A stretch of 64,000 nucleotides of DNA from assembly GCA_905214305.1 (NCBI GenBank), contig CAJMLK010000005.1:1-64000 (forward strand), written 5' to 3'. A model generated the notes under the pieces. It saw only the letters and a list, made by a program, of their open reading frames with translations, searched no databases and was not told where the DNA came from. Below are positions 44,468 through 54,703 of the stretch, piece after piece (the first letter of the stretch is position 1; every line of letters starts with the position of its first letter). This DNA comes from an uncultured bacterium (GTDB lineage Bacteria; Desulfobacterota; Desulfovibrionia; Desulfovibrionales; Desulfovibrionaceae). Both the position numbers and the translations under genes were made by a program.

Positions 44468-45199
44468 CTACAACCACTTGAACCATTCTCGCCAGGACCC
44501 CTGACGTTTCTGCCGTGTTTCCTTGGCCTGCTCTTCCTTGTAGAAATGGTAGGCGGCAAGGCTTTTTTCCTTGGCGTGTTCAGCCACTCCCGGCACATCC
44601 TGGAAATTCTTTACGATAAATTCGTAACGGTGCCAGGCCGGGCCATACTTTTTCATGTGCCAGAACACGTCTGCGATATAGAGTTCGTGTTCGGCCATGA
44701 GCTTCCGGCAGGTTATCATGTGCTCTTCCGCGCCCTTGGCATAGGGAGAATCCGGATACATCTGGTGCAGACGATTAAAGTAGTCGTATGCTTCCTGCAA
44801 TTCCGTTGTCGCCCTGTCAATGGAGCGGAACTGTTTCAGCAGGGACATGCCCGTCTGATACAGCACGTAGGGGATGGCCTCATGCCTGGGATGCAGCGAT
44901 TCGAAATCCTTGTAACTTTCTGCGGCCAGTTCGTATTCCTCATCAAGGAAATACGCATCGCCCAGGGAAAGTTCCGCATCAATGGTATAAGGGCTGAAGG
45001 GATAGGTATCGCGCAGCTTATTGTATAGCTCCACTGCCCGCACATAGTTTTTTTCACTCATGGCGTCGTTGGCGGCCTCAAAAATTTCCTGCGCAGTGTC
45101 TTCAGCAGGCGGCAGATATATCATATCGATAATGCCGCAGCCGGAAGCCATGAGCATGCTCATGACAAGCAAGATGGAGCGTAACAATTTTTTATGCAT
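44468..45199 (-). CDS. bamD: Outer-membrane assembly lipoprotein BamD
   Basis: Start at the ATG at 45199 ([11 protein letters not shown]), which overlaps the trxB stop; 243 residues. A lipoprotein signal ends in MASGC (Cys21). TPR repeats follow ([20 protein letters not shown], then [20 protein letters not shown]), the standard BamD/ComL architecture. It is an essential partner of BamA in outer-membrane protein insertion. Coupling to trxB and trxA places it in a three-gene operon. Confidence 0.94.
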   Translation of the reverse strand: MHKKLLRSILLVMSMLMASGCGIIDMIYLPPAEDTAQEIFEAANDAMSEKNYVRAVELYNKLRDTYPFSPYTIDAELSLGDAYFLDEEYELAAESYKDFESLHPRHEAIPYVLYQTGMSLLKQFRSIDRATTELQEAYDYFNRLHQMYPDSPYAKGAEEHMITCRKLMAEHELYIADVFWHMKKYGPAWHRYEFIVKNFQDVPGVAEHAKEKSLAAYHFYKEEQAKETRQKRQGSWREWFKWL

Positions 45200-46118
45200 T
45201 GAGCTGTTCCAAAAAGACAAATGCCGCTTGGGCGGCGGTTGCGCCGTCGCCGGCGGCGGTTATGACCTGGCGGCAAAGCTTTGAGCGGATGTCACCGGCG
45301 GCAAAAATGCCGGGAATGCTGGTGCGCATTTCTGTATCTGTCACGATAAAGCCCTGCTCATCAAGCACGATGTCCTGAGGAAGGAAGTCCGTTACCGGGG
45401 CAAAGCCCACATAAATGAACAGTCCGTCAACAGGCAGCAGTTCTTCCTGACCGTTCAGAAGATTCCTTACGGTCAGTCCGGTCAAAAAGTCTTCACCGTG
45501 CAGTTTCGTAATAACCGAACTGCGCATGATGTTGACTTTATCCGGCATGCTTTCGAGCCTTTCTTCATATACTTTAAGACCCCGGAAGCTGTCGCGTCGG
45601 TGGATGAGATGAAGCTTGCTCACTATCTTGGAGAGATAGAGGCTTTCTTCCATGGCGGCATTGCCGCCGCCCACCACGGCCACAGACTGGTTGCGATAGA
45701 AGTTGCCATCGCAAAGCGCGCAGTAGGAAACACCCTTTCCACGCAACCTGTCTTCATCTTCAAGCCCCAGGTGGCGATGTTTGGCCCCAGAGCAGACCAG
45801 CACGGTCTTGCACGCGTATTCTCCGTCTGAGGTTTTTACGGTAAACCGGCCCGCCGAGCCGGTAATGGATTCAACCACGGTGGCGGGCCTGTCTATCGGC
45901 AAACCTTCGAGATGTGCGGCGAAGAGGTCGGCGAGTTCATAGCCCTTGATGCCCTTGGGAAAGCCCGGGTAGTTCTCGAGCGCTTCGGTTTGCAGCAACT
46001 GCCCGCCGGAGGTCAGACGCTCCGGCATAAGAACGCTGCAACCTGAGCGCGCCAGATACAGGGCTGCGGTAACGCCGGCGGGGCCGCCGCCGATCACAAC
46101 GGCATCGTACGCTTTCAT
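45192..46118 (-). CDS. trxB: Thioredoxin reductase
   Basis: A 308-residue flavoprotein with FAD-binding [17 protein letters not shown], the redox pair CALC (in [12 protein letters not shown], about residues 134-137), the NADPH-binding [13 protein letters not shown] motif and the C-terminal [10 protein letters not shown]. It reduces thioredoxin. Its start overlaps the trxA stop by 4 bases, so the reductase and its substrate are made together. Confidence 0.96.
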   Translation of the reverse strand: MKAYDAVVIGGGPAGVTAALYLARSGCSVLMPERLTSGGQLLQTEALENYPGFPKGIKGYELADLFAAHLEGLPIDRPATVVESITGSAGRFTVKTSDGEYACKTVLVCSGAKHRHLGLEDEDRLRGKGVSYCALCDGNFYRNQSVAVVGGGNAAMEESLYLSKIVSKLHLIHRRDSFRGLKVYEERLESMPDKVNIMRSSVITKLHGEDFLTGLTVRNLLNGQEELLPVDGLFIYVGFAPVTDFLPQDIVLDEQGFIVTDTEMRTSIPGIFAAGDIRSKLCRQVITAAGDGATAAQAAFVFLEQLNA

Positions 46119-46438
46119 GCCAGAGCCTTGGTATCAAGCAGATCCTTCATGGCGGCCTTGGTCACAGCGCCGGTGATCTGTTCGACAGTTTCGCCGTTCT
46201 TGAAAAGCACAAGGGTGGGGATGGCGCGAATGCCGAATTTTGTGGGGGTAGCGGGATTTTCATCCACGTTCATCTTGACGATGCGCACCTTGCCTGCATA
46301 TTCGGTGGCAAGCTCGTCAATGATGGGGCCAACAGCGCGGCAGGGACCGCACCAGGGCGCCCAGAAGTCAAGCAGAACCGGCAAATCGGACTTGAGGACA
46401 ACACTTTCAAAGGTGGCGTCAGTGACCTGTTCAGCCAT
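46115..46438 (-). CDS. trxA: Thioredoxin
   Basis: Start chosen at the ATG at 46438, with AAGGAG 7 bases upstream; 107 residues. The active site WAPWCGPCR and the conserved cis-proline region [14 protein letters not shown] are present, with normal length. It keeps cytoplasmic proteins reduced and serves as an electron donor. It is the first gene of trxA-trxB-bamD, behind a strong promoter at 46542-46570. Confidence 0.97.
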   Translation of the reverse strand: MAEQVTDATFESVVLKSDLPVLLDFWAPWCGPCRAVGPIIDELATEYAGKVRIVKMNVDENPATPTKFGIRAIPTLVLFKNGETVEQITGAVTKAAMKDLLDTKALA

Positions 46439-46541
46439 AACTATCTCCTTAGGTTTATGTTGCGCACTGCATGCCCGAAAGGGCGCAGAGGCGGAAAACC
46501 GAAGCTTCGGGATATGGATTCCGAGGCCTCTGTATTGATCA

Positions 46542-46570
46542 AGAGTAGTTTCCAAAGACCTGACTGTCAA
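46542..46570 (-). promoter_or_regulatory. Sigma-70-type promoter for trxA-trxB-bamD
   Basis: On the minus strand TTGACA (46570-46565) and TACTCT (46547-46542) are 17 bases apart. Transcription would start near 46535, leaving a leader of about 95 bases before trxA. Confidence 0.65.
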
Positions 46571-46577
46571 GACAATC

Positions 46578-47663
46578 TCATGTTTCTGACAGGTCTTCAG
46601 CGTATTCGCGGCTGCGCCTCATATCGTCAGGCAGCGCGCGCCCGCGAGGGACTGTTTCCATATGCAATTGATGGTAATAGCCCTTTTTTCCGAGCTGCCA
46701 GCCCGCATAGGCTATCATGGCCGCATTGTCTGTGCACAGGTGCGGGCCGGGAATGATGGCATGGCCGCCCCTGCGCTCCATAAGCTCGGTAACGCGTCGG
46801 CGCAGCAGCGAGTTGCAGGCCACGCCGCCAGCAAGAATCAGATATTTCAACTGCGGATTTCTGTCCAGTGCTCGCGCTGCCTTTGCGCAGAGCGTGTCCA
46901 CTACGGCCAGATTGAAGGCGGCGCAGCAGTCCTTCAGCTCTTGCGGGGCATCAGCCGTTGCGCTCAGAGGGCGCGGCCAGGCCACATCCTTGAGATATTG
47001 CTGAATATAGGTACTGGCGGCGGTTTTCAATCCGCTGAAGCTGAAATCCAGATTGTCATTATCCAGATAGGGACGGGGAAAGGCAATGCCCTCTGCCCGC
47101 CCTTCTCCGGCAAGAGCGTCCATAAGTCGCCCTCCGGGATAGGCCAGACCGAGCACTTTGCCGACCTTGTCAAAAGCCTCCCCCGCTGCATCATCCAGTG
47201 TGCGGCCAAGGGGCAGGCATTCCCACGGGCTTTCCATATGGTACAGATGCGTATGGCCGCCGGATACCAGCAGACCCAGGGCGGGAAATTTCAGGGGCTG
47301 CTCCAGTCCGGCTGCCAGCAGATGCGCCTGAAGATGATTGACGCCGATAAAACGTGCGCCCAAACTGAAGGCAAGCCCCTTGGCAAAGGCCACGCCCACC
47401 AGAAGACTGCCCAGCAGCCCAGGTCCCCGAGCCACAGCCACGAGGTCAATGTCTTCATTTTTTTTGCCGCTGCGCCGCATCAGTTCGTCAAACAGGGGAC
47501 CGATGTAGCGGTAGTGTTCACGAGATGCCAGCTCGGGCACAACGCCGCCAAAAAGTGCGTGCATGTCAGCTTGTGTGGATAATACGGAGTGAAGCAGACG
47601 GCCATCTTCCACGAGGGCCAGTGCGGTTTCATCGCAGGAACTTTCAATGCCGAGGCAAAGCAT
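46578..47663 (-). CDS. tsaD: tRNA N6-threonylcarbamoyladenosine synthase subunit TsaD
   Basis: A 361-residue ASKHA-fold protein with [13 protein letters not shown] at the start, the metal-binding H110/H114 pair in [18 protein letters not shown], and the [13 protein letters not shown] and NSLLRRR motifs. It transfers the threonylcarbamoyl group to A37 of ANN-decoding tRNAs. It lies downstream of fbp, separated by a hairpin. TsaB, TsaC and TsaE are not in the window. Confidence 0.96.
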   Translation of the reverse strand: MLCLGIESSCDETALALVEDGRLLHSVLSTQADMHALFGGVVPELASREHYRYIGPLFDELMRRSGKKNEDIDLVAVARGPGLLGSLLVGVAFAKGLAFSLGARFIGVNHLQAHLLAAGLEQPLKFPALGLLVSGGHTHLYHMESPWECLPLGRTLDDAAGEAFDKVGKVLGLAYPGGRLMDALAGEGRAEGIAFPRPYLDNDNLDFSFSGLKTAASTYIQQYLKDVAWPRPLSATADAPQELKDCCAAFNLAVVDTLCAKAARALDRNPQLKYLILAGGVACNSLLRRRVTELMERRGGHAIIPGPHLCTDNAAMIAYAGWQLGKKGYYHQLHMETVPRGRALPDDMRRSREYAEDLSET

Positions 47664-47682
47664 ATGGTCTCTCTTTCAACAG

Positions 47683-47717
47683 AACTCAGGAGCCGTGTTC
47701 GGCGCGGCTCCTGAGTT
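47683..47717. terminator. Hairpin between fbp and tsaD
   Basis: AACTCAGGAGCCG pairs perfectly with CGGCTCCTGAGTT (13 bases, 9-base loop) 16 bases after the fbp stop. No real T run follows on either side. It may be an imperfect terminator or a stem protecting the fbp mRNA. Confidence 0.5.
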
Positions 47718-47732
47718 TCGCGCAACTTGTGG

Positions 47733-48746
47733 TCAGGCTGTCAGGCCTGCATGCCTGGCGTAAATGCTTTCAACGGCTTCCACGTCTTTGGCAGAACCTA
47801 TAAACAATGGCGTACGTGCGTGCAGATGTTCGGGAACCCTTTCAAGAATCCGCCCCCTGCCGTCGATGGCCCTGCCGCCCGCCTGCTCCGCAAGAAAGGC
47901 CAGCGGTGCGGCTTCGCACATGAGGCGCAGCTTGCCGTTGGGCTTTTTCGCATCCGGCGGATACATATAAATGCCGCCGTTGATGAGCGTGCGGTGAAAA
48001 TCCGCAACAAGCGCGCCGACATAGCGAGAAGAATACGGCTTTCCGTCTGAAGTCTCACAGCCGTGAAACCAGTTGACGGCTTCGCGGGCCGGGGCGTCCC
48101 AGTTTTTCCAGTTCCCTTCATTGACCGAGTAGATATAGCCTTGCTCGGGAATGGACATGTTGGGGTGGGAAAGCAGAAATTCGCCCACGCCGGGGTCCAG
48201 GGTAAAGCCATGCACCCCCTGCCCTGTGCTGAGCACAAGCATGGTGGAGGGGCCGTACAGAATGTAGCCTGCCGCCACCTGCCTGTTGCCCGGCTGCAGC
48301 ACTTCGTCCAGGGTCACTTCACCCGAATGTCCTTCAGGGCGGCGCAAAATGGAAAAAATGGTGCCGACATTGATGTTGACATCAATGTTGGATGAGCCGT
48401 CCAGCGGGTCAAAAATCAAGATATAGTCGCCACGGGGAAATTCCGGGGCAACGCGGATAAGATCGGCCTCTTCTTCCGAGCTCATGGCGCACAATGCGCC
48501 GCAACGCTCCATGCGGTACAGCATGATGCGATTGGCGATCGTGTCCATTTTCTGAACATTCTCGCCCTGCACGTTGATTTCGCCCGTGCCCCCGAGAATA
48601 TCCAGCAGCCCCGCCTTGTTGATGCGACGGGAAATGCTCTTGCCGGAAAGAATAAGGTCATACAGCAAGCCGGTAAATTGCCCCGTGGCCTGCGGGGTGC
48701 GCTTTTGATGCAGCAGCAGATGTTCCGTGACCGTGATGTCAGCCAT
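47733..48746 (-). CDS. fbp: Fructose-1,6-bisphosphatase class I
   Basis: Start at the ATG at 48746 ([10 protein letters not shown]), preceded by GGAGG; 337 residues. The metal-binding [13 protein letters not shown] motif, the active-site [12 protein letters not shown] strand and the sugar-phosphate region ([20 protein letters not shown]) mark a class I enzyme. It performs the committed step of gluconeogenesis. It is probably the first gene of an fbp-tsaD pair. Confidence 0.95.
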   Translation of the reverse strand: MADITVTEHLLLHQKRTPQATGQFTGLLYDLILSGKSISRRINKAGLLDILGGTGEINVQGENVQKMDTIANRIMLYRMERCGALCAMSSEEEADLIRVAPEFPRGDYILIFDPLDGSSNIDVNINVGTIFSILRRPEGHSGEVTLDEVLQPGNRQVAAGYILYGPSTMLVLSTGQGVHGFTLDPGVGEFLLSHPNMSIPEQGYIYSVNEGNWKNWDAPAREAVNWFHGCETSDGKPYSSRYVGALVADFHRTLINGGIYMYPPDAKKPNGKLRLMCEAAPLAFLAEQAGGRAIDGRGRILERVPEHLHARTPLFIGSAKDVEAVESIYARHAGLTA

Positions 48747-48788
48747 GCTGGCCTCCTGCAAAAAACAGATGTTCCGTGTACCTAAAGG

Positions 48789-48809
48789 CTTGCGCCGCCC
48801 CGGCGCAAG
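48789..48809 (-). terminator. Hairpin after the proline-rich lipoprotein gene
   Basis: CTTGCGCC pairs with GGCGCAAG (8 bases) 15 bases after the lipoprotein stop. On the minus strand the stem is followed by CCTTTAGG, so the T run is poor and termination is uncertain. Confidence 0.45.
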
Positions 48810-48823
48810 TTTCATGCTATGCG

Positions 48824-50260
48824 TCAGTTCCGTGGCCCAAAGGGGCTTGGCCGTCCGCCCGGCAAAGTATCCGGTGCGGCGCTGCTGTCCTGCGCGCCGC
48901 CGGAGGGGGCGGCAGCACCGGTCTCTTCCTGCGCGGGCTTTTCGCTCGGCTTTTCGGCGGGCGGGGGCGAAGCCTTGGCGGCTTCATCCACAGGGGCGGA
49001 ATTTTCCTTGCCGCCTTCTCCCTTGGCTGTTCCGGCCTTGCTTGCTTCGGCGTCATCGGCGCGCGGCCCAAAGGGGCTGGGCATGACGAGCGTGGGCCGT
49101 TCTTCGCGCGGGCCAAAGGGACTCGGCCTGCCGGCGTCTGTGTCGGGCTGTGTCTGGGGAGCCGCACGGCGTGGCCGCTGCACCCTTTCTACAGGCACAT
49201 TTTCACCTTCGAGCTGACGTTCCTGAACCCTGCCCTTCTCGTTGCGCTTGTTTTTGAGCAACACGCTGTCGTTGCTGCCGGGCTGAATGTCGTGAGAGGG
49301 CGCACCAGCAACACGCGGAGCTTCACCACCGGCGGTAACCGCATCGCCGGGCGTGGGCACAGACATGGCGGGGCCGTCAAGGTTCTTGCGTTTGCGTTCG
49401 GGCTGGGGCGGTGGCGGCAGCTTTTCACGTTCTTTCGGGAAAAACGCCAGCCCCTGATCCACATTGCCGCCACCTTCGGGGAAGGAGCCTTTTTCGGCAA
49501 CGGCAAAGACAAGCGGGAGGTTGCCCAGGTAGCGGACAAGATAATAGAATGTGCCGTTTACGTTGGTGCATGTGCCTGAAGAGCTTTTGGTAACAGCTTC
49601 ATCCCAGTTCACGCCAGCAAGGGGCGTGGCGGCAAAATCATACTTTCCGGGCCACAGCAGGGCCTGGGGGGAAAGAATGACCACGTTTTCCGGGCTGCCG
49701 GAGTACTGCATGAGCGTGCGCATGTCAAAATAGGTGGCAACCACGCCCAAAAAGTCAACGCCGTCATAAAGAGGCGCGGCCAGCAGCACCTCCGGCCCAA
49801 GGGGCGACGGCTGAACATCGGCCCTCAAAGCGCGGCTGCTCTGCTTTTTGTCTTCGTAAAGCAGAGGGATGAAGTCAAGCTGCTTGGTCGGGTTGGCTGG
49901 CTCCTGCCCAAGAATGGTTCCGTCGTACTTGACGCCGGCAAAGCCGCTGACCCAGGGGAAATTGTTGAAGAACGCGACAATCCAGTCGCGCGTGGGTGGC
50001 TTGTCGGCATTGAGCATGACACGCTCAAGGCGGCTCAGCTCCACATCAATCCCCATCATGCTATGCGTCAGGGCCAATGCCTGCGGCGAAAGTTCACCTT
50101 TCTCGTCATAGTCCACCGAAGCCGGCGGGCTGACATACGTATTCCAGAATCCCTTGGTGGACTTCCATGCATTCTTGGTTGGCTGGTACGAGCTGCAACC
50201 TGCAACAAGAAGGGCGGCAGCAGCCAGCATGAGTGTGGTCCGCAGATATGATTTGAACAC
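48824..50260 (-). CDS. Lipoprotein with cache-like domain and proline-rich repeat tail
   Basis: A 478-residue lipoprotein with lipobox LVAGC (Cys22). Residues about 60-280 look like a periplasmic cache/PAS-like sensing domain ([20 protein letters not shown], then [20 protein letters not shown]). The rest is a Pro-, Ala- and Glu-rich disordered tail. The motif PSPFGPR occurs three times in the tail, the last at the extreme C-terminus, and a related PSPLGPE lies in the domain. No family was recognised. It may be an envelope sensor or a protein-interaction scaffold. Confidence 0.7.
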   Translation of the reverse strand: MFKSYLRTTLMLAAAALLVAGCSSYQPTKNAWKSTKGFWNTYVSPPASVDYDEKGELSPQALALTHSMMGIDVELSRLERVMLNADKPPTRDWIVAFFNNFPWVSGFAGVKYDGTILGQEPANPTKQLDFIPLLYEDKKQSSRALRADVQPSPLGPEVLLAAPLYDGVDFLGVVATYFDMRTLMQYSGSPENVVILSPQALLWPGKYDFAATPLAGVNWDEAVTKSSSGTCTNVNGTFYYLVRYLGNLPLVFAVAEKGSFPEGGGNVDQGLAFFPKEREKLPPPPQPERKRKNLDGPAMSVPTPGDAVTAGGEAPRVAGAPSHDIQPGSNDSVLLKNKRNEKGRVQERQLEGENVPVERVQRPRRAAPQTQPDTDAGRPSPFGPREERPTLVMPSPFGPRADDAEASKAGTAKGEGGKENSAPVDEAAKASPPPAEKPSEKPAQEETGAAAPSGGAQDSSAAPDTLPGGRPSPFGPRN

Positions 50261-50397
50261 CGTGTTCTCCCTCAGCTTTAGAGCTGCCAGGCATTATTGC
50301 CGGGCTGGCTCCGCGCGAATGGTAAAGCGCCGTCAGACAGCGATACAGAGCTTGTCAGCGCCCTGTCGGTACAGATAGATGTGTGGCCTGGAAATTG

Positions 50398-51579
50398 TCA
50401 GCTGTGTGCCCTGGCTTCTACACGTTCCGCCAGCGCCTCGAGCATGCTTATAAGTTTGTCTTTGCCGCTTGAGGCTTCGGCCCCAGTGGCATCCCGGACC
50501 GGTTCTTCCGGCTGCGCGCTGCCCAGACGTGCATTCAGGGTAGCTATTCTCTGGCGCAGGTCTGCGCTTTCTTCCGGCGCAGTGGCAGCGGCTGCCAGCT
50601 CGTGATAGATGTCCAGCGCCCCCTTGGTGTCGCCCTGCTCAGCAAGGACCTCGGCCATGGAGCGTGTACGCAGGGAAAAACGCTCTTCGCCCTCTTCGCT
50701 TGCATCATCGCCATAGGCTGCAAGATTTTCTGCGTCAGCTTCCGGCTCAGGTGCTTCTTCTGTGGTCGCAGGCACTACAGGAAGAGGCTGCCGGTCTGTT
50801 GCGACATCGGAGCGTTCCGGCAAGGCATTGCCTTCCGGCAGGGGGGCGTCGGGGTCAAAAGCCGCAAGTTCGTCGTGCGTCAGATGCTCCTGTGCCAGAT
50901 GCTGATGGGCGGAATGGACAGCAGCGAACGTGTGATCCACAGGAGCAGCGCTGGTGGTGCTGTCTTCAGGCTCTGCCGGAGATTCATCCCTGAAATCCGG
51001 ATGGCGCAGGGCCATGTCGGCATGCTCGAGGGAGAAGTCTGCGGGATGACTGGCAGAAATGGCCGCATCATGGACTTCAGGTGAAGCATGAACTTTTTCG
51101 GGTGCGTGATCAGGGCTGCCGAGGCCTGCTTCATGCTTGACCGGACGTTGCGCACTGGGCGCGGCATCCTGATCGAGAAAGCTGCTGACGCCCCGCTCCA
51201 TCACTTCCTGCAGCGATACCGGGCCACGGGCGAAATTGAGGGCCAGAAAATTCATCACGGCCGCAGCGTCGGGCGAATGTGCCTCCGAGGCAAGGCTGGC
51301 GGCCCAGGCCTGCCAGAATCCGGCATACGCCGTCAGCATTTTGCTGAGCTTTTCGACCTGCTTTTCGCACGCGCTCTGTTCGCCGGCCCTGTAAAGCAGC
51401 TCGATTAAAAATATACGGGCTTCAAGAAATTCATCGTGCCGTTTCAAGCCCCGTTCCAGAACCTCAACAGCCTCGTCAGTCCTTTGTGCTTCCGCCAGCA
51501 GGCGCGCCAGCGGAAAAAAGACCTTGGAGTTGGGCTCCAGATCCAGAACTTCCTTATACCACTCAATTTTTTCTGTCAT
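50398..51579 (-). CDS. TPR-containing protein of the ftsB-pgsA operon
   Basis: A 393-residue protein. The N-terminal part has tetratricopeptide repeats (WYKEVLDLEPNSKVFFPLAR, then EAVEVLERGLKRHDEFLEAR). A low-complexity acidic, His- and Ala-rich middle (about 130-300) and a C-terminal helical pair (AEVLAEQGDTKGALDIYHEL) follow. No signal peptide was seen. It ends the pgsA, 84-residue protein, ftsB transcript. A scaffold role is likely, but the partner is unknown. Confidence 0.75.
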   Translation of the reverse strand: MTEKIEWYKEVLDLEPNSKVFFPLARLLAEAQRTDEAVEVLERGLKRHDEFLEARIFLIELLYRAGEQSACEKQVEKLSKMLTAYAGFWQAWAASLASEAHSPDAAAVMNFLALNFARGPVSLQEVMERGVSSFLDQDAAPSAQRPVKHEAGLGSPDHAPEKVHASPEVHDAAISASHPADFSLEHADMALRHPDFRDESPAEPEDSTTSAAPVDHTFAAVHSAHQHLAQEHLTHDELAAFDPDAPLPEGNALPERSDVATDRQPLPVVPATTEEAPEPEADAENLAAYGDDASEEGEERFSLRTRSMAEVLAEQGDTKGALDIYHELAAAATAPEESADLRQRIATLNARLGSAQPEEPVRDATGAEASSGKDKLISMLEALAERVEARAHS

Positions 51580-51582
51580 ATA

Positions 51583-51885
51583 CTACGGCTCCCGATGGGG
51601 CTTGGCCGATGCGTCAAAAAGGTAAAGCACCTCATTGTCCCGCACATAATGCAGACGCTGCCGGATGACTTTCTCCACATATTGATTGTCTGACTGCAAA
51701 AGGCGGATCTCACGGCTGAGGGCCAGATTTTCCGCGTCCAGAGCGGCGATCTGATTTTCCAGTGCAGCATACTGTCGTTTAAGCTCACGATACTCGAGCA
51801 GGCCGGTTGGCCCCCAGACCATGCGGCTGAAGAGCACTACGCTGATCAGCCCCAGAACGACAAGTATGAAAGAACGCCAGAACAT
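51583..51885 (-). CDS. ftsB: FtsB/DivIC-like septum formation initiator
   Basis: A 100-residue bitopic protein with a short cytoplasmic N-terminus, one membrane helix (FILVVLGLISVVLFSRMVWG), then a leucine- and alanine-rich coiled coil (LKRQYAALENQIAALDAENL) and a basic C-terminus. FtsB acts with FtsL and FtsQ in the divisome. The ATG overlaps the stop of the 84-residue gene (TAATG). Confidence 0.88.
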   Translation of the reverse strand: MFWRSFILVVLGLISVVLFSRMVWGPTGLLEYRELKRQYAALENQIAALDAENLALSREIRLLQSDNQYVEKVIRQRLHYVRDNEVLYLFDASAKPHREP

Positions 51886-52139
51886 TATTGCAAAAGCCGT
51901 CTTTTTTGAGTTTTGCCCTTGCGGGAAAGTTTCAGTTCCGCAAGAAAGGTCGCGGTAGCGTTTTCGAGCCGCTGAACATCTTCTTCAGCCAGATCCATTT
52001 GGTCAACCTGAGAAAGATAGTCTTTGAGAGAACTCAGCTCTGAGTCGAAATAACGCCCCCAAACGCCGGCTTTCATATCCGGCTCCAGTTCCAGTATGGT
52101 CTGGATGCAGTTTTTGAGGCGTATCTGCAACGTGCTCAT
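51885..52139 (-). CDS. Small conserved helical protein between pgsA and ftsB
   Basis: An 84-residue protein, mostly helical (RLKNCIQTILELEPDMKAGV, then DLAEEDVQRLENATATFLAE) with a basic tail. It is tightly coupled at both ends by overlaps of 1 to 4 bases, which argues that it is a real gene. No domain is recognised. Its position suggests a cell-envelope or division role, but that is only context. Confidence 0.65.
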   Translation of the reverse strand: MSTLQIRLKNCIQTILELEPDMKAGVWGRYFDSELSSLKDYLSQVDQMDLAEEDVQRLENATATFLAELKLSRKGKTQKRRLLQ

Positions 52140-52696
52140 GCCTTGCCGGAATCCTTGCGTTCACGGGTGCGACGGTAGAAATCATAGCAATAGTTGGCGC
52201 CGGAAATAAGCGCCAGAACCAGTGCGGCGTACAGCAGCACCTGGCCGATGGGCTGCGGGTCCATGCCCCACAGGGGATAGTGCAGCACCAGAGGAACAAC
52301 GGCAAAAATCTGCAGGACAGTCTTGGCCTTGCCGAACTTGTCGGCGGCAAGAACAATGCCTTCGTCAATGGCGATGGCGCGAAGACCTGTAACCACAAGT
52401 TCGCGGCACACCATGATGATCACAATCCAGGCCGGAGTCCAGCCAAGCTGGACAAACATGATGAGCACGGAGCAGATCAGCACCTTGTCGGCCAGCGGGT
52501 CCAAAAACTTGCCCATGCTGGTAACCATGTTGGAGCGCCGGGCCACATAGCCGTCAGCCCAGTCCGTAAATGAGGCAAACATAAAGGCCAGAGCCGCGAT
52601 CTTGCACACGGTCGGACCTTCAAAGTAGAGCAGCAAAACCACCAGAGGGGTCATCAGAATACGTAACAGCGTAATTTTATTAGCAAGGTTAAGCAT
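52136..52696 (-). CDS. pgsA: CDP-diacylglycerol-glycerol-3-phosphate 3-phosphatidyltransferase
   Basis: Start taken at the ATG at 52696 (MLNLANKITLLRIL); 186 residues. The CDP-alcohol phosphotransferase signature D-x2-DG-x2-AR-x8-G-x3-D-x3-D is intact in DWADGYVARRSNMVTSMGKF followed by LDPLAD. Several membrane helices follow. It makes phosphatidylglycerol phosphate, the first step to phosphatidylglycerol. The ribosome binding site GGGAGAG is unusually far (about 15 bases). Confidence 0.93.
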   Translation of the reverse strand: MLNLANKITLLRILMTPLVVLLLYFEGPTVCKIAALAFMFASFTDWADGYVARRSNMVTSMGKFLDPLADKVLICSVLIMFVQLGWTPAWIVIIMVCRELVVTGLRAIAIDEGIVLAADKFGKAKTVLQIFAVVPLVLHYPLWGMDPQPIGQVLLYAALVLALISGANYCYDFYRRTRERKDSGKA

Positions 52697-52762
52697 TGTA
52701 TTTATTTTGACTCTCCCTGAGAATTTTTGTCCAAATAACATAAAAGCAGACGGGAGAAAAGA

Positions 52763-52810
52763 AGAAAAAAACTCCCCTGCCGGACTGCACCGTCCGACAG
52801 GGAAGTTTTT
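52763..52810 (-). terminator. Intrinsic terminator downstream of mrp
   Basis: The arms around CCCTGCCGGAC and GTCCGACAGGG form a long stem bounded by AACT and AAGTT. On the minus strand it is followed by TTTTTTTCTT, and on the plus strand by TTTTTG. It lies between the mrp stop (52917) and pgsA. Confidence 0.8.
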
Positions 52811-52916
52811 GTGCTCTGAAATGGTTGCCGTCATGCTGCTGCGTGGCTTTGTGCGCCTGCAGCTGATCAAACAGGCCGCGCCGTGACTGGTCGCGCCCTG
52901 TGGGGGCAGGCCATTG

Positions 52917-53831
52917 CTAGGCATGCGTTGATGCCAGGGCCTCCAGGCTGCTGTCGCAGGCGCTGGCGATGGTATCCGCCAGTTCGAGGAAAGCGGTTTT
53001 GGCCGGGCTTTCCGCTTCCAGATAGACCACCGGAACTCCGCGATCTGCGGCGACCACAGTGGTGGGATCCAGAGGGACGGCCCCAAGAAACTTGAGTCCA
53101 TAGCGATGGGCAAGCTCCTTGCCGCCGCCTTTTTTGAAAAGATCAATTTCTTCATGGCAATGCGGGCATACAAGGCCGCTCATGTTCTCCACCACGCCAA
53201 GCACGTTGGAATTGGTGTACTGAAGAAAATTGATGGCCTTGCGTACGTCTGCCAGAGAAATTTCCTGCGGCGTGGTCACGACCACACAAAGCGCATCGGG
53301 AATGGCCTGCATGACGGTCATATGCTCATCGCCCGTGCCGGGAGGCGAGTCGATAAGCAGAAAATCAAGGTCGCCCCATTTTACGTCCGAAATGAACTGT
53401 CTGATGGCGGCGGTTTTTTTGGGGCCTCGCCACAGGATGGCCTGATCCTTGTCCTGAAGCAGGGAATCCATGGAGATGACCGACAGGTTTTCGTCATAGG
53501 CCGCAGGCAGCATGAGCTCGCCACCGGGATCCATTTCTACCGTGCTTGTGAGGCCCAGCAGGTTGGGCACGCTGGGGCCGTGCAGGTCCACATCAAGAAT
53601 GCCCACCTTGAAGCCGCGCCGGGCCAGAGCCGCAGCCGTATTGACCGTAACGGAGCTTTTGCCCACCCCGCCCTTGCCGCTCATGACAAAAAGCTTGTGC
53701 CGGATATGCCCGAGCCTGTCGGCGATGACTTTGTCCTGCCGGGCTACAGGGTCGGTGCATTGTCCGTCTCCACCCTTGCCCGTTGCGCTTGGACAGGATG
53801 AAGATGAGGAACAGGAAGAACAGGAAGCCAT
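52917..53831 (-). CDS. mrp: Mrp/NBP35-type Fe-S cluster carrier ATPase
   Basis: Start at the ATG at 53831, with GGAGATG upstream; 304 residues. The P-loop MSGKGGVGKSSV, DVDLHGPS and the SPPGTGDEH motif are the Mrp signature, and a CPHC pair (near residues 225-228) binds the bridging Fe-S cluster. An unusual N-terminal segment, MASCSSCSSSSSCPS, adds three cysteines. It lies 34 bases downstream of pcm and probably shares its transcript. Confidence 0.93.
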   Translation of the reverse strand: MASCSSCSSSSSCPSATGKGGDGQCTDPVARQDKVIADRLGHIRHKLFVMSGKGGVGKSSVTVNTAAALARRGFKVGILDVDLHGPSVPNLLGLTSTVEMDPGGELMLPAAYDENLSVISMDSLLQDKDQAILWRGPKKTAAIRQFISDVKWGDLDFLLIDSPPGTGDEHMTVMQAIPDALCVVVTTPQEISLADVRKAINFLQYTNSNVLGVVENMSGLVCPHCHEEIDLFKKGGGKELAHRYGLKFLGAVPLDPTTVVAADRGVPVVYLEAESPAKTAFLELADTIASACDSSLEALASTHA

Positions 53832-53865
53832 GACATCTCCTTGTTGTTGATGGCGAGAGGCCGTG

Positions 53866-54561
53866 CTACCAGCCGTGGTCGCCCACCAGGTCCACAAAAA
53901 TAGCGGGGCCGAGGTCTTCCCCGATCATGCGGCCCTGCGCCTTGCGGAAGCGCATGAGCCGCTGTGCGCGGGGGCGGGGTCCCACGGGTATAAGCAGAAT
54001 GCCGCCCTCGTCCAGCTGGTCTGTCAGGGGGCGTGGCACTTCCGGCCCGCCCGCCGTGACGATGATTCGATCAAAGGGGGCGGCCTCAGGCATGCCCAGC
54101 GTACCGTCCCTTCGCTGCATGTGTATGCCGCGCAGGCCCAGTTGTCCCAGGAGGGCTCCTGTGCTCTGGTACAGCTCGCGCAAGCGCTCCACTGTGAAAA
54201 CGGTGCAGCCCATAGTTGCCAGCACCGCGGCCTGATAGCCCGAGCCCGTGCCGATTTCCAGTACACGCATGCCGCGGCGTACTTCAAGCATCTGGCTCAT
54301 CAGGGCAACCACATAGGGCTGCGAAATGGTCTGGCCGTAACCAATGGGCAGCGGTGTGTCCTCATATGCCTGGGCGCGCAGAGCTTCCTGCACAAACAGG
54401 TGACGCGGCACGGCGCTCATGGCGGCCAGTACCTCGGCATCATTTATGCCTCTGGCTTCAAGTTGTTCACGCACCATGCGCCGCCGCAGGCGTTTGGGAT
54501 CCACCACGGGGCTGCTTGTACGTTGCGGCGCTCTTGGGCCTGTGTGTCTGGCGTTTTGCAT
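53866..54561 (-). CDS. pcm: Protein-L-isoaspartate O-methyltransferase
   Basis: Start taken at the ATG at 54561 (MQNARHTG); 231 residues. Upstream in-frame alternatives exist and the ribosome binding site is weak. It has the PIMT signature: the SAM-binding [15 protein letters not shown], the [17 protein letters not shown] loop and [20 protein letters not shown]. It repairs isoaspartyl residues in damaged proteins. It is the first gene of a pcm-mrp pair. Confidence 0.93.
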   Translation of the reverse strand: MQNARHTGPRAPQRTSSPVVDPKRLRRRMVREQLEARGINDAEVLAAMSAVPRHLFVQEALRAQAYEDTPLPIGYGQTISQPYVVALMSQMLEVRRGMRVLEIGTGSGYQAAVLATMGCTVFTVERLRELYQSTGALLGQLGLRGIHMQRRDGTLGMPEAAPFDRIIVTAGGPEVPRPLTDQLDEGGILLIPVGPRPRAQRLMRFRKAQGRMIGEDLGPAIFVDLVGDHGW

Positions 54562-54703
54562 ACTGCGGAAGTGAAAACAGATTTTGGGCGTCAAGTCAAT
54601 GTGCCCTGCGGCTTTAACGGGACGCTATAAAAGTTCCAGACTTTTCCTTGAAAATTGGCTTTCTTTATGCAAGGCTTTGACGGAGTTTAATGAGGAGCCT
54701 GTA

